A stretch of DNA of 32,460 bases from positions 1 to 32,460 of the forward strand of contig SVPN01000022.1 in assembly GCA_015065805.1 (NCBI GenBank), given 5' to 3'. Below, in pieces: positions 22,307-31,229 of the stretch. The notes beneath the pieces were generated by a model, which was not told where the DNA came from, ran no database searches, and saw nothing but the letters and a program-made list of their open reading frames with translations. The first letter of the stretch is position 1; each line of letters begins with the position of its first letter. The position numbers and the translations under genes were made by a program. Source of the stretch: Oscillospiraceae bacterium. GTDB lineage: Bacteria; Bacillota; Clostridia; Oscillospirales; Acutalibacteraceae.

Positions 22307-25300
22307 TCAGATTTCGGTGGAGTTGACGATCTCCTTCAGGATCAGGCGGGCGTCAAGTGTGTTGATCTTGCCGTCACTGTTCACATCGGAGAGGGCGAGG
22401 ACGGTTTCGTTGGTCATATTCGCAAACTCAAGTGCGTGATCCAGCACCCAGGTAGCATCCGTAGTGTCAAGCTTGCCCGAGCCGTTGATGTCGCCCGCAA
22501 AGGTTTCGTCGGTCGGCGTGGTCACCACGAGGGGACTGCACGCCACGCCGGGAGCGCCGGTGTTGTGCTCGGCGGCGCGCATATACACCATATAGACGGT
22601 GTTTGCCGCAAGACCGTTAAACGTGCCGGAGGTCTGCCAGTTGCTGCCGTCGAGCGAGAATTCCACGTTGTCGTAGATTGTGCTGACCGTGATGCTGTCA
22701 ACGGTTACGCTGTCGAGAACGATATCCGATGTCTTGTAAGTGGAGGTTCTCTGATACTTCACGACCGTCTTGGCATCCGAGGTGACCGTGCCGGTGTATG
22801 CGTCGGTGGCGGTTGCCTTTACGGTGATCGCTTTGTTCAGATCGTTTGTGCTCAGCTTGTAGCTGTTGCCGGTCGCGCCGCTGATGGCGGTGCCGTCCGC
22901 ATACCACTGATAGGTGACGCTTGCCTTGTAGGGCAGCATTTCGGTGTTGGAAACGAAGAGGGTCATACCGGGCTTCGCTTCGCCCAGGATGGAGGGCTTA
23001 CCGACGATAACGGTCTTTTCGATGTTCAGAACGGTCGTATCGGTTGCTTCATTCTTCAGGCTGAAGGTGGCGGTGTCACCCGCAGAAGCACTTTCAAACT
23101 GTACGGTCATATAGTTGAAATGGATCGAATTGACGTAGTTCGAAAGGTTGTCGGCGGTTATACCGCTGAAGCCGAGACCGCTGTTGTTCATTTTCCACAC
23201 CAGCGCACCGGTAATGTCAAAGTTGCGGTCCGTGTAGTTGCCTGCCGCGTGGTACGCGCCGGTCGAACCGTCGAAAATGCTACTGTCGGGGGCTTGCCAG
23301 TCATCCTTCGTCGAAGGAGTCAGCGAGAAGGTTACGGCCTTACCGTTAAGGGTGGCGTTCACGGTGTAGTTGAATGCCACATTCCATTTCGCGGTGGAAT
23401 TCATATCCAGGATGTAGCCGAGCTCGTCGAGGGCAACATCCAGATCAATCGTGTATTTCTGCGATTGCTTGCCGCTTACAGCAGCGGTGTAGGTGAGGGA
23501 GTCAACGCTTTCACGCTTGGTCTGAAGAACGGTATCCTCGCTGTAGCCGAACTGCTCGTCGATCCAGTCGATACGTGCCTTCAGGTAAGCCTCAAAGTAG
23601 TCAACGTGCGTTTCCCATTCGTTCGAACCGGTGGAAACCGCGGGGACTTCCATCCAGGTGCCGCTGATCTCGTCGAGATAGGTGCTGTGCCACAGATCGA
23701 AGTTATCGACAGCGGCATCACCTGCGAACTCTTCAAGGTAAGCGATATCGGTGAACAGAGCTTCGAGAATGCCCTTCTCGTGCAGGTCTGCCCAACGGGC
23801 TTCCACAGCGGTCTTGAAGCTGTCCATCGCGAACATATTCTTGAACCACGCGCAGTACTCGTTGTTGCTGGTACGCCAGCCGGTGGGATCGTCCATCGAG
23901 CCGTAGGCAACGCCGCCGGCGCCGAGGTCAAAGTCCCACACAGGACCCATATACAGCTTGGTGTTGGGGTTTTCGTAGGGGTTGCCGTCAGAATCCTTCA
24001 AGCCGTTCTTGAAGAAGTAAACGCTGGACTGCATCTGCGAGTCGGCGTTCTTGAAGAGCTCGTTGACAAGATACCAGTCGATGACGGAATCCATATCCAG
24101 GATATCCCACACCGCGTCGTCCTGCTGCGCAAGAAGGTTGTTGACTTGTTGCATTTGCTCGGTGATGTAGCTCTTTTGATCATCGGAGGGCTCTTCGGGG
24201 AGCTTGAACTGGAAGTAGATCACCGATTTGCCGATATCCTCTTCGCGGATGACGTAGTTGTTGGCAACATCACCGTCATCGACCTTCTGGGGATACCATT
24301 GACCCTCGGGAAGAACGTCCACGATATAGGAATATGCCGACCAGTCTTCGTAGCCGTCAGCGCCTTCCTTCAACACGCGGCTCTTGACTTCCACTTCGAT
24401 GAAGTAGCCGACGTCTTCGCCTGCGGCGGTCGCGTCCTCATCGCCCCATTCACTGACGTTCACGCGGGTTTTGTCTGCCTGCATATGGTCGCCCATTTCG
24501 TACAGACCCTGGAACTCACCGTTGAGGTAGACTTCCACAAGCTTCATACGGGGGGAGAACACTTTGAAACCGGTGGTTTCGGCGGTGTTGGTGTTGATGC
24601 GCGATGCAAGACCGAATGCGACCTGGTTGCGCAGGGCAGAAGGATCCAGATAATCTGCAAGCAGAACCCAGCTTTTTGCTTTGCCCAGACCGAACACATT
24701 TTGCTTATCGTTAAACTTAATGCGGTACGGTTTCTTGGCATAACCCATCGTCGAGTTGCCGCGTAATTTGATACCGTCTTTGGTGGCGTTGCCGTAGTAA
24801 ATGTCGTCAGCGCCGTAAATGTCAGCACCGATCACGGAGATATAGGCTTTTGTATAAGTCAGCTTCGTGTCGATTGCCGCACCGTCGGTGTCGATGAGGA
24901 CCACGGGCAGACCGTTGGTCTTCTCGGTCACGAGCAGGGTGTACTCGGCAAAGTTGTGGTTGACCGCATCGGAGATGACGATCTCATTCTCTGCCTTCAG
25001 GGTGACTGCTTCGCCCGCAACGATGGTTTCACCGTTGAAGGTAGCCGAGGTGCCCGTGAAATCGATCGCGGGGATAACCTTAGCACTGACAAGGTTCGGG
25101 TGATCCTTTTCGGTTTTCAGAACCGTTTCACCGTCAGCCTCGGCAAAAGTGACATCCCACAGCAACCAGGGGTTGTCTGCCTGCGTGAACGAGATGCTGT
25201 TCAGACGGCAGTCATCCGTGGGGTCGTACTGGATGTACGCATTTCTTGCGAAGGCGGTCATCGGCAAAAGCGTGCAGACCATAATGACAGCCAGCAAGAG

Positions 25301-25318
25301 GGAGACAAGCTTCTTCAT
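22307..25318 (-). CDS. Exported CotH-family kinase with Ig-like, FN3-like and dockerin modules
   Basis: A 1003-residue exported protein. It has a signal peptide (1-24, ending TAFA) and an N-terminal beta region (about 25-150). The CotH kinase domain (about 170-600) has KLRGNSTMGYAKKPYRIKF (about 186), IDWYLVNELFKNADS and GPVWDFDLGAG (about 463), the acidic metal-binding motif. A beta-rich module (about 629-740), an Ig-like segment with YQWYADGTAISGA (about 806), an FN3-like segment (LDGSNWQTSGTF, about 895) and a dockerin (about 943-1003) with loops DINGSGKLDTTD and DVNSDGKINTLD follow. CotH proteins are atypical kinases that phosphorylate spore-coat proteins in Bacillus; dockerin-CotH proteins are known in cellulosomal Clostridia. 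The start at 25318 follows AGGAGG; upstream open codons are rejected. Confidence 0.93.
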   Translation of the reverse strand: MKKLVSLLLAVIMVCTLLPMTAFARNAYIQYDPTDDCRLNSISFTQADNPWLLWDVTFAEADGETVLKTEKDHPNLVSAKVIPAIDFTGTSATFNGETIVAGEAVTLKAENEIVISDAVNHNFAEYTLLVTEKTNGLPVVLIDTDGAAIDTKLTYTKAYISVIGADIYGADDIYYGNATKDGIKLRGNSTMGYAKKPYRIKFNDKQNVFGLGKAKSWVLLADYLDPSALRNQVAFGLASRINTNTAETTGFKVFSPRMKLVEVYLNGEFQGLYEMGDHMQADKTRVNVSEWGDEDATAAGEDVGYFIEVEVKSRVLKEGADGYEDWSAYSYIVDVLPEGQWYPQKVDDGDVANNYVIREEDIGKSVIYFQFKLPEEPSDDQKSYITEQMQQVNNLLAQQDDAVWDILDMDSVIDWYLVNELFKNADSQMQSSVYFFKNGLKDSDGNPYENPNTKLYMGPVWDFDLGAGGVAYGSMDDPTGWRTSNNEYCAWFKNMFAMDSFKTAVEARWADLHEKGILEALFTDIAYLEEFAGDAAVDNFDLWHSTYLDEISGTWMEVPAVSTGSNEWETHVDYFEAYLKARIDWIDEQFGYSEDTVLQTKRESVDSLTYTAAVSGKQSQKYTIDLDVALDELGYILDMNSTAKWNVAFNYTVNATLNGKAVTFSLTPSTKDDWQAPDSSIFDGSTGAYHAAGNYTDRNFDITGALVWKMNNSGLGFSGITADNLSNYVNSIHFNYMTVQFESASAGDTATFSLKNEATDTTVLNIEKTVIVGKPSILGEAKPGMTLFVSNTEMLPYKASVTYQWYADGTAISGATGNSYKLSTNDLNKAITVKATATDAYTGTVTSDAKTVVKYQRTSTYKTSDIVLDSVTVDSITVSTIYDNVEFSLDGSNWQTSGTFNGLAANTVYMVYMRAAEHNTGAPGVACSPLVVTTPTDETFAGDINGSGKLDTTDATWVLDHALEFANMTNETVLALSDVNSDGKINTLDARLILKEIVNSTEI

Positions 25319-25373
25319 TTGATATCCTCCTAACGTTTTCAGAAGACTTAGGAACAATTTCCCAATCGTATAT

Positions 25374-25402
25374 AGTATAACATATAAAATCAAATTTGTA
25401 CA
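25374..25402 (-). promoter_or_regulatory. Promoter of the first dockerin-CotH gene
   Basis: Minus-strand TGTACA (25402-25397, four of six matches) and TATACT (25379-25374) have a 17-base spacer. It lies immediately after the terminator of the upstream CotH gene. Confidence 0.7.
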
Positions 25403-25403
25403 G

Positions 25404-25450
25404 TAAAAAAACAAAAGGTTTCTTTGTCATTTTTAACAAAGAAACCTTTT
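25404..25450 (-). terminator. Terminator of the second dockerin-CotH gene
   Basis: On the minus strand a perfect 15-bp stem AAAAGGTTTCTTTGT/ACAAAGAAACCTTTT is followed by T7 (complement of 25404-25410). It ends 12 bases past the CotH stop. Confidence 0.9.
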
Positions 25451-25462
25451 GGAATGAGGCAA

Positions 25463-28297
25463 TTATGCTGTAACAAGAGACGTGAGCAGGAGACGCACAT
25501 CCGAAGTGTTGACAACGCCGTCTTCGTTGAAATCCGCTGAGGCAAGGGCGGGTTCCTCTAACGTAATCAGATTCATCAGGTGACGGAGGATCAGCTTGGC
25601 GTCGGTGGTGTTCACAATACCGTCAGCGTCAACGTCACCGGGGAGAACGGGATCGGGATCCGGTTCGGGGTCGGGGGTCACGGGTGCATCGGGATCGACA
25701 TCCGTGATGACATACAGCGGATCACCCGCCTGACCGCCCGTCTGCTCAGCGGTTTCACCGTGGCGGTAATACACGCGGTACAGGGTGTTCGGTTCAAGGC
25801 CTGTGAAGGTGCCCGATGTCTGCCAGTTTACGCCGTCGATGCTGATTTCGTAGTTGGTGCGTTCCGAAACGACCACGGTGTCGTGCGTTTTGGAAACCAG
25901 CGAAACCACCTGCGTGGTGCGGTAGTCATAGGAGGCTTTTTCAAGAATGATCGGTGCACTTTGTGCCTTTCCCGTGAAAGCACCCGTGCCGCTCACCTCG
26001 ACATAGAGAGTCTTGCCGATATAGGATGCATCCGGGGTAAAGGCGCTTGATGTAGCACCGCTGACGGCAACACCGTCTGCATACCATTGATACGAAACGG
26101 CAGCACCGTAGGGGGTGATCGCCATCGTGCTGGCTTTCAGCGTCTTCTTGTATTCGGGAGAGCCCCAGATCACGGGCTCTCCGGCAATGGCAAGCGAGGT
26201 CGAGGTGCTGACATCTTCCTGCACGGAAGCGGCGGCATACAGACCCGTGATGCGCACATTGCGGCGCGAACCGCTGCCTTGGGATTTGACAACGATGCTC
26301 TTGAGCGTGATGGTGGATGCGCTCGGATTACTTGACCATGGCAGATAGTTTTCTAAGTTGAGCTCCTTGTCGGTGTATGTGCCGGCAGGAATGTACGTGC
26401 CGGTAGTTCCCTGGAAGGGCAATTCGGGCTTGGTGCCGTGCCAGTCGGTGGACAGAGCAGGTGAGCCGATATCGAAGTTGAACGTGATATCGAATGCCGA
26501 TTGCGAGGTGACCGACAGATAGATGTTGGACAACTCCTGCACATTGAAGCTCTTGTTGATGGTAAAGGTTTTGCTCGAAGACGTGGAGGAAAGGGCGGAG
26601 GAGAGGAAGTTGACATAATCGGGACCGCTTGTTTCGCCGTAACCGAACTGCTCATCCATCCACGCGATGCGCGCTTTCATATAGGTGGTGAAATACTGGA
26701 TCTGCACATCCCAGTTTTCGGTCAGCTGGATCTCGGGAACGGTCAGCCACGAGGTGTTGTTGACCTCCGTAACATAGGTGTCGTGCCACAGCGCGTAGTC
26801 CTCGTTTGCGGAGGCGTCCAGATACGCTTTCAGATTGTCGATATCCTCGAAAATCTTGTCAAACACGCCCTCTTCGTGAAGCTTTGCCCAGCGCGCTTCG
26901 AACGCAGTGACAAATGAATCCATCTGGAAGAGGTTGACATACCAGTCACAGCGGTCCTGCGCGCGTGTACGCCATCCCGTCGGGTCATCGATGTCGCTGT
27001 AGGCAACGGCACCCGAGCCGAGGTCAAAGTCCCACACAGGGCCCATCGACAGCTTACCGTCCTTGTCCTTGAACATCTTGACACTGGACAGGAAGCCCGA
27101 GTCGGTGTTCTTGAACAGCTCGTTGACAAGATACCAGTCAATGAAGCCGTCCATATCAATGTAATCCCATACCGCTTCATCGCGGGCGCGGATGAGATCG
27201 TTGACCGTTTGCAGATAATCGGAGATATATGCCTTCTGTTCGGCGGAGGGGATCTCGGGGGTTTTGAACTGGACATACAGAGTGTTCCCGCCGGAGGTCG
27301 TGTTGCTGATAGTGAAATATTCCGTGCCCTCATTTTCGTATTCGGACAACACACGGGAGGAATCTTCCACCTCCAGATAATAGCCGACGTTTGCCTCGGG
27401 GAACAGCTGGACATCGTTGTCATCTAACTCGTCGCCGCTTTCGTCGATGGCGATGCGGGTCTCATCCACTTGAATGTGATCGCCCATATCGTACAGACCT
27501 TTGTATTCGCCGTTGAGGTAGACCTCTACGGGACGCATCCGCGGCACATACATCGAGAAGCCCGTCATTCCTTTTGTGACGGTGTTCAGACGCTCGCCGA
27601 AGGCATAGGCGATGTCGTTGCGGATGGAGGCGGGATCAAGGTAGTTTGCCAAAAGCACCCAGCTTTTGGCTTTTCCGAGCCCGAATACATTCTGCTTCTT
27701 GTCAAACTTGATGCGGTAGGGCTTTTTGGCATAGCCCATCGTCGAGTTGCCGCGCAGCTTGATGCCGGCGGGTGCGGCGTAGATGTCATCGCCGCCGTAG
27801 ATATCCGCACCGAGCACCGAGATGGTGCTGGTGACATAATCGATTTTGTCCGGGATCGGAGCATTGTCGGTGTCGATGAGAACCACGGGCAGACCGTTGG
27901 TTTCTTCGGTGATGCTGATCTGATACTCGGCGCGGAGTGTATCGGTGGTGATGACCAGCTCATTTTCCGCTTCAAGCACGACGGAGGTCACGCCCGATTC
28001 GATGCTTTCGCCGTTGAAGGTGATCGCATCGCCTTCAAAGCCGAAGGTGGGGATGACCGAACGCCCCACTAAATTGGGATGCTCCTTCGCAGTCACCCAT
28101 ACGCGGTCATCGCATTCTTTGTTGAATGCCACATCCCACAGCAGCCACGGGTTAAGCGATTGTGTGAATGACCACTCGGTCAGCTGACAACCCGCTTGCC
28201 CGCTATACACGACATAACGGTCGAACGCGAGCGCGCTCGTCGGAAGAGCGGCGATCAGCATCACGATTGCAAATACCAAACATAAAAACCGTTTCAT
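25463..28297 (-). CDS. Exported CotH-family kinase with Ig-like module and dockerin (paralogue)
   Basis: A 944-residue exported paralogue of the adjacent gene. It has a signal peptide (1-24, ending SALA), an N-terminal region shared with the paralogue (SFTQSLNPWLLWDVAF), and a CotH kinase domain (about 170-570) with KLRGNSTMGYAKKPYRIKF (about 181), IDWYLVNELFKNTDS and GPVWDFDLGSG (about 424). A beta-rich module (about 586-687), an Ig-like segment (SYQWYADGVAVSG, about 739), an FN3-like segment (DGVNWQTSGTF, about 820), a Pro/Asp linker (PDPEPDPDP) and a dockerin with two canonical loops (DVDADGIVNTTD, DFNEDGVVNTSD) follow. The substrate is unknown. The start follows AAGGAGG. It has its own promoter and terminator, so the two CotH genes are separate units. 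Confidence 0.93.
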   Translation of the reverse strand: MKRFLCLVFAIVMLIAALPTSALAFDRYVVYSGQAGCQLTEWSFTQSLNPWLLWDVAFNKECDDRVWVTAKEHPNLVGRSVIPTFGFEGDAITFNGESIESGVTSVVLEAENELVITTDTLRAEYQISITEETNGLPVVLIDTDNAPIPDKIDYVTSTISVLGADIYGGDDIYAAPAGIKLRGNSTMGYAKKPYRIKFDKKQNVFGLGKAKSWVLLANYLDPASIRNDIAYAFGERLNTVTKGMTGFSMYVPRMRPVEVYLNGEYKGLYDMGDHIQVDETRIAIDESGDELDDNDVQLFPEANVGYYLEVEDSSRVLSEYENEGTEYFTISNTTSGGNTLYVQFKTPEIPSAEQKAYISDYLQTVNDLIRARDEAVWDYIDMDGFIDWYLVNELFKNTDSGFLSSVKMFKDKDGKLSMGPVWDFDLGSGAVAYSDIDDPTGWRTRAQDRCDWYVNLFQMDSFVTAFEARWAKLHEEGVFDKIFEDIDNLKAYLDASANEDYALWHDTYVTEVNNTSWLTVPEIQLTENWDVQIQYFTTYMKARIAWMDEQFGYGETSGPDYVNFLSSALSSTSSSKTFTINKSFNVQELSNIYLSVTSQSAFDITFNFDIGSPALSTDWHGTKPELPFQGTTGTYIPAGTYTDKELNLENYLPWSSNPSASTITLKSIVVKSQGSGSRRNVRITGLYAAASVQEDVSTSTSLAIAGEPVIWGSPEYKKTLKASTMAITPYGAAVSYQWYADGVAVSGATSSAFTPDASYIGKTLYVEVSGTGAFTGKAQSAPIILEKASYDYRTTQVVSLVSKTHDTVVVSERTNYEISIDGVNWQTSGTFTGLEPNTLYRVYYRHGETAEQTGGQAGDPLYVITDVDPDAPVTPDPEPDPDPVLPGDVDADGIVNTTDAKLILRHLMNLITLEEPALASADFNEDGVVNTSDVRLLLTSLVTA

Positions 28298-28334
28298 AAT
28301 ATCCTCCTTGTTGCAATATATATCAAGCGTTCTT

Positions 28335-28345
28335 ATTATACCATA
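28335..28345 (-). promoter_or_regulatory. Extended -10 promoter of the second dockerin-CotH gene
   Basis: The minus strand has TATAAT (28340-28335) preceded by TGG, an extended -10. The -35 position holds only TATCCT. The site sits in the short palindrome TATTATACCATAATA. Confidence 0.65.
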
Positions 28346-28469
28346 ATATGGCTGGAGAGGATATTGACAAAACAGCCGAGATATCCGCAGATGCTTTGTG
28401 CAAAACCGTACAAACGAAGGGTAAAAGTGTGGTAAATATGTGAAAAACGCGGAAAATGAGGTGACGGTC

Positions 28470-28497
28470 TTGCGAAAGCGGAACTTTGTGGTATACT
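28470..28497 (+). promoter_or_regulatory. Promoter of the UPF0291 gene
   Basis: TTGCGA (28470-28475) and TATACT (28492-28497) have a 16-base spacer. The rest of 28298-28530 holds the CotH promoter and no visible gene. Confidence 0.65.
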
Positions 28498-28530
28498 TTA
28501 AGATATTAAAGGAATAAAGAGGTGAAGACG

Positions 28531-28743
28531 GTGGAGCAATCCAAAATCGACCGTATCAACGAATTGGCGCGGAAAGCAAAAGCGGAAGGACTGACGCCTG
28601 AGGAAGAGGCGGAGCGGGCAACGCTTCGCGCCGAATATATCGCGGCGTACCGCGAGTCGCTTCGCGGACAGTTAGACGGTATGGTGATTCAGACTCCCGA
28701 CGGAAAAAAACGCCCTTTAGGCAAAAAAATTCCGTTAAATTGA
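28531..28743 (+). CDS. DUF896/UPF0291 family protein
   Basis: A 70-residue cytoplasmic protein with the family pattern IDRINELARKAKAEGLTPEE (about 5-24), ERATLRAEYIAAYRESLRGQ (about 28-47) and a basic C-terminus (GKKRPLGKK). It resembles B. subtilis YnzC-type proteins, whose function is not well established; it is mostly two helices. The start at GTG 28531 is preferred to the GTG at 28522 because GAGG then lies eight bases upstream and the protein begins MEQSKIDRINEL. It is alone between CotH and serC. Confidence 0.88.
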   Translation: MEQSKIDRINELARKAKAEGLTPEEEAERATLRAEYIAAYRESLRGQLDGMVIQTPDGKKRPLGKKIPLN

Positions 28744-28793
28744 GAGATTGTTAAAAATTTCTCAAAAACTTCCGAAAAAATCGCGTTTTATGA

Positions 28794-28822
28794 TTGACAA
28801 AGCGGAAGGATAGGAGTAAAAT
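28794..28822 (+). promoter_or_regulatory. Sigma-A promoter of serC-serA
   Basis: Consensus TTGACA (28794-28799) and TAAAAT (28817-28822) have a 17-base spacer. A small hairpin AAAGGG/CCCTTT (28844-28862) follows in the 5' UTR just before the ribosome site. Confidence 0.85.
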
Positions 28823-28883
28823 GTTTTCATTCTTTATTAAGTTAAAGGGCTAAAATCCCTTTGAAGTATTGGAGGAAATAACA

Positions 28884-29969
28884 ATGGCAAGAGTGTACAA
28901 TTTTTCTGCAGGTCCCTCGATGCTGCCTGAAAGCGTTTTGGCAAAAGCGGCGGCGGAGATGCTCGATTACGAAGGTTGCGGTCAGTCCGTTATGGAGATG
29001 TCTCACCGCTCTAAGGTGTACGAGGGCATCATCAACGGCGCGGAGGCTCTCCTGCGTGAAGTGATGAATATTCCCGATAACTATAAGGTGCTGTTCCTGC
29101 AGGGCGGTGCGTCCTCGCAGTTTGCGATGATCCCGATGAACCTGATGACGGGCTCTGGCAAAGCGGACTTTGTCCTGACGGGTCAGTGGGCGACCAAGGC
29201 TCAGCAGGAAGCGGCTCGCTACGGTCAGGCGAATATCGTTGCCAGCTCCAAAGATAAGACCTTCTCCTACATCCCGAAGCTGGATCCCGATACCTTCACG
29301 AAGGACGCGGATTATTTCCACATCTGCATGAACAACACCATCTACGGCACCGTGTATCACGAGCTGCCGCAGACGGGCGATGTGCCGCTGGTGGCGGATA
29401 TCAGCTCCTGCATCCTGTCCGCTCCCATTGATGTGTCCAAGTTCGGCGTGCTGTACGCGGGTGCGCAGAAGAATATGGCACCGGCGGGTCTGACCGTTGT
29501 CATCATCCGTGAGGATCTTATCGGCAAGGCAATGGACATCACCCCGACGATGTTCAACTATGAGATCCACGCCAAGAACGGCTCGATGTACAACACCCCG
29601 CCCTGCTACACCATCTATATGGCGAAGCTCGTGCTCGAGTGGGTCAAGAACGAGATCGGCGGCCTGGATAAGATGCTTGTCCGCAATCAGAAGAAGGCGG
29701 ACCTGCTGTACAGCTTCCTCGATAGCTCGGCGATGTTCAAGGGCACGGTTGTTCCCGAGGACCGCTCGCTGATGAATGTGCCGTTTATCACCGGCAACGA
29801 GGAATTGGATGCGCTGTTCGTCAAAGAAGCGACGGCGGCGGGCTTTGTCAACCTGAAGGGTCACCGTTCGGTCGGCGGTATGCGTGCGTCCATCTACAAC
29901 GCGATGCCGTACGAGGGTGTCGAGAAGCTCGTGGCGTTTATGAAGGAATTTGAGGCGAAGAACGCGTAA
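28884..29969 (+). CDS. serC: Phosphoserine aminotransferase
   Basis: A 361-residue cytoplasmic PLP enzyme converting 3-phosphohydroxypyruvate and glutamate to phosphoserine. It begins MARVYNFSAGPSMLPESVL, has the MSHRSKVYEGI and LFLQGGASSQFAMIPMNL segments, the PLP-lysine motif YAGAQKNMAPAG (Lys about 197) and the C-terminal GHRSVGGMRASIYNAMP that binds the phosphate. Length is normal. The start at 28884 follows GGAGG. It is first in a serC-serA pair; serB is not in the window. Confidence 0.97.
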   Translation: MARVYNFSAGPSMLPESVLAKAAAEMLDYEGCGQSVMEMSHRSKVYEGIINGAEALLREVMNIPDNYKVLFLQGGASSQFAMIPMNLMTGSGKADFVLTGQWATKAQQEAARYGQANIVASSKDKTFSYIPKLDPDTFTKDADYFHICMNNTIYGTVYHELPQTGDVPLVADISSCILSAPIDVSKFGVLYAGAQKNMAPAGLTVVIIREDLIGKAMDITPTMFNYEIHAKNGSMYNTPPCYTIYMAKLVLEWVKNEIGGLDKMLVRNQKKADLLYSFLDSSAMFKGTVVPEDRSLMNVPFITGNEELDALFVKEATAAGFVNLKGHRSVGGMRASIYNAMPYEGVEKLVAFMKEFEAKNA

Positions 29970-29995
29970 GGCGGTCTTTTCAGGAGGAAATAACC

Positions 29996-31153
29996 ATGAA
30001 TGTTTTGACTTTGAATAAAATTGCCGCTTGCGGCACCGACCGTCTCGGTGCGGGCTACAATGTCGGCGAAGCGGTGGAGAATCCCGACGGCATTATGGTG
30101 CGCTCGGCTTCGATGCACGATATGGAAATGCCCGCATCCCTGCTGGCAATTGCCCGTGCAGGCGCCGGTACCAACAACATCCCCTGCGATAAGTGCGCGG
30201 AAGAGGGCATTGTGGTGTTCAACACCCCCGGTGCCAACGCCAACGCGGTCAAGGAGCTTGTGATCGCGGGTCTGTTCCTCGCCTCCCGTAAGGTCGTTCC
30301 TGCCATTGAGTGGGCAAAAACCCTCAAGGGTCAGGGTGATGCGGTCGGCAAGCTTGTGGAAAAAGGCAAGGGCGCGTATGCCGGTCCCGAAATCCAGGGC
30401 AAAACGCTCGGCGTTATCGGTCTGGGTGCGATCGGTCGCCTGGTTGCGAATGCGGCTCGTGCACTGGGTATGACCGTGTACGGCTACGATCCGTATATTT
30501 CCGTGGATGCGGCGTGGGGACTGTCCCGTTCTATTGTTCACGCGGCTTCGCTTGAAGAGATCTATGCCAACTGTGACTATATCACCGTTCACGTGCCGCT
30601 GATGGACAGCACCAGAGGCTCGCTGAATGCGGCGGCGTTTGCACAGATGAAGGACGGCGTGCGTGTGCTGAACTTCTCGCGTGCAGAGCTGGTCAACAGC
30701 GCTGATATGATCGCGGCTCTTGAAAGCGGCAAGGTTGCTTCCTATGTCGTGGACTTCCCGACCGATGAGATGATCGGTGTGGAGAATGTCGTGGCGATCC
30801 CGCACCTTGGTGCTTCGACGCCCGAGAGTGAGGACAACTGCGCGATGATGGCGGCAGATGAGCTCAAGAATTACCTTGAGAACGGCAACATCGTCAATTC
30901 CGTGAACTATCCGACGCTGGTGGCACCCCGCACGGGCGATACCCGCGTGTGTGTGCTTCACAAGAACATTCCCAACGTGCTGACGGCGATCTCGGCGGCG
31001 GTTTCCGCGCAGGGCCTGAACATCGAAGCGATGAACAATGCGTCCAAGAAGGAATACGCCTACACCATTATGGATGTGACGGGCGATGTCTCCGATGAGA
31101 GCTTGGAAAAGATCAAAGCCGTGGAAGGCGTTATCCGCGTGCGCAAGATCTGA
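29996..31153 (+). CDS. serA: D-3-phosphoglycerate dehydrogenase
   Basis: A 385-residue NAD-dependent dehydrogenase, the first committed step of serine synthesis. The Rossmann motif is GVIGLGAIGRLVANAARALG (about 138-157). The active-site region has NFSRAELVNS and VAIPHLGASTPESEDNCA, giving the Arg and His expected. Where many homologues have DVFEEEP, this one has DFPTDE. A C-terminal ACT domain (about 318-385, VCVLHKNIPNVLTAISA) suggests serine feedback. The start follows AGGAGG, 26 bases after serC. Confidence 0.95.
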   Translation: MNVLTLNKIAACGTDRLGAGYNVGEAVENPDGIMVRSASMHDMEMPASLLAIARAGAGTNNIPCDKCAEEGIVVFNTPGANANAVKELVIAGLFLASRKVVPAIEWAKTLKGQGDAVGKLVEKGKGAYAGPEIQGKTLGVIGLGAIGRLVANAARALGMTVYGYDPYISVDAAWGLSRSIVHAASLEEIYANCDYITVHVPLMDSTRGSLNAAAFAQMKDGVRVLNFSRAELVNSADMIAALESGKVASYVVDFPTDEMIGVENVVAIPHLGASTPESEDNCAMMAADELKNYLENGNIVNSVNYPTLVAPRTGDTRVCVLHKNIPNVLTAISAAVSAQGLNIEAMNNASKKEYAYTIMDVTGDVSDESLEKIKAVEGVIRVRKI

Positions 31154-31173
31154 AATCCATAGTATAACCGCGA

Positions 31174-31202
31174 AAAACTGTCGCTTTTGCGGCAGTTTTT
31201 TT
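31174..31202 (+). terminator. Terminator of serC-serA
   Basis: AACTGTCGC pairs with GCGGCAGTT (one G-T pair) around a TTTT loop and is followed by T7. Confidence 0.85.
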
Positions 31203-31229
31203 GCAGTAGGATAAAAGGAAGTAGTCTGT

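Noticed and set aside
22265-24766. Very long plus-strand open frame opposite the CotH gene
   Set aside because: It is the antisense shadow of a strongly supported dockerin-CotH gene; its protein has no recognisable family, signal or ribosome site.
3828-28297. A cohesin/scaffoldin gene to match the dockerins
   Set aside because: None of the proteins in the window shows cohesin-like repeats; it must lie elsewhere if present.
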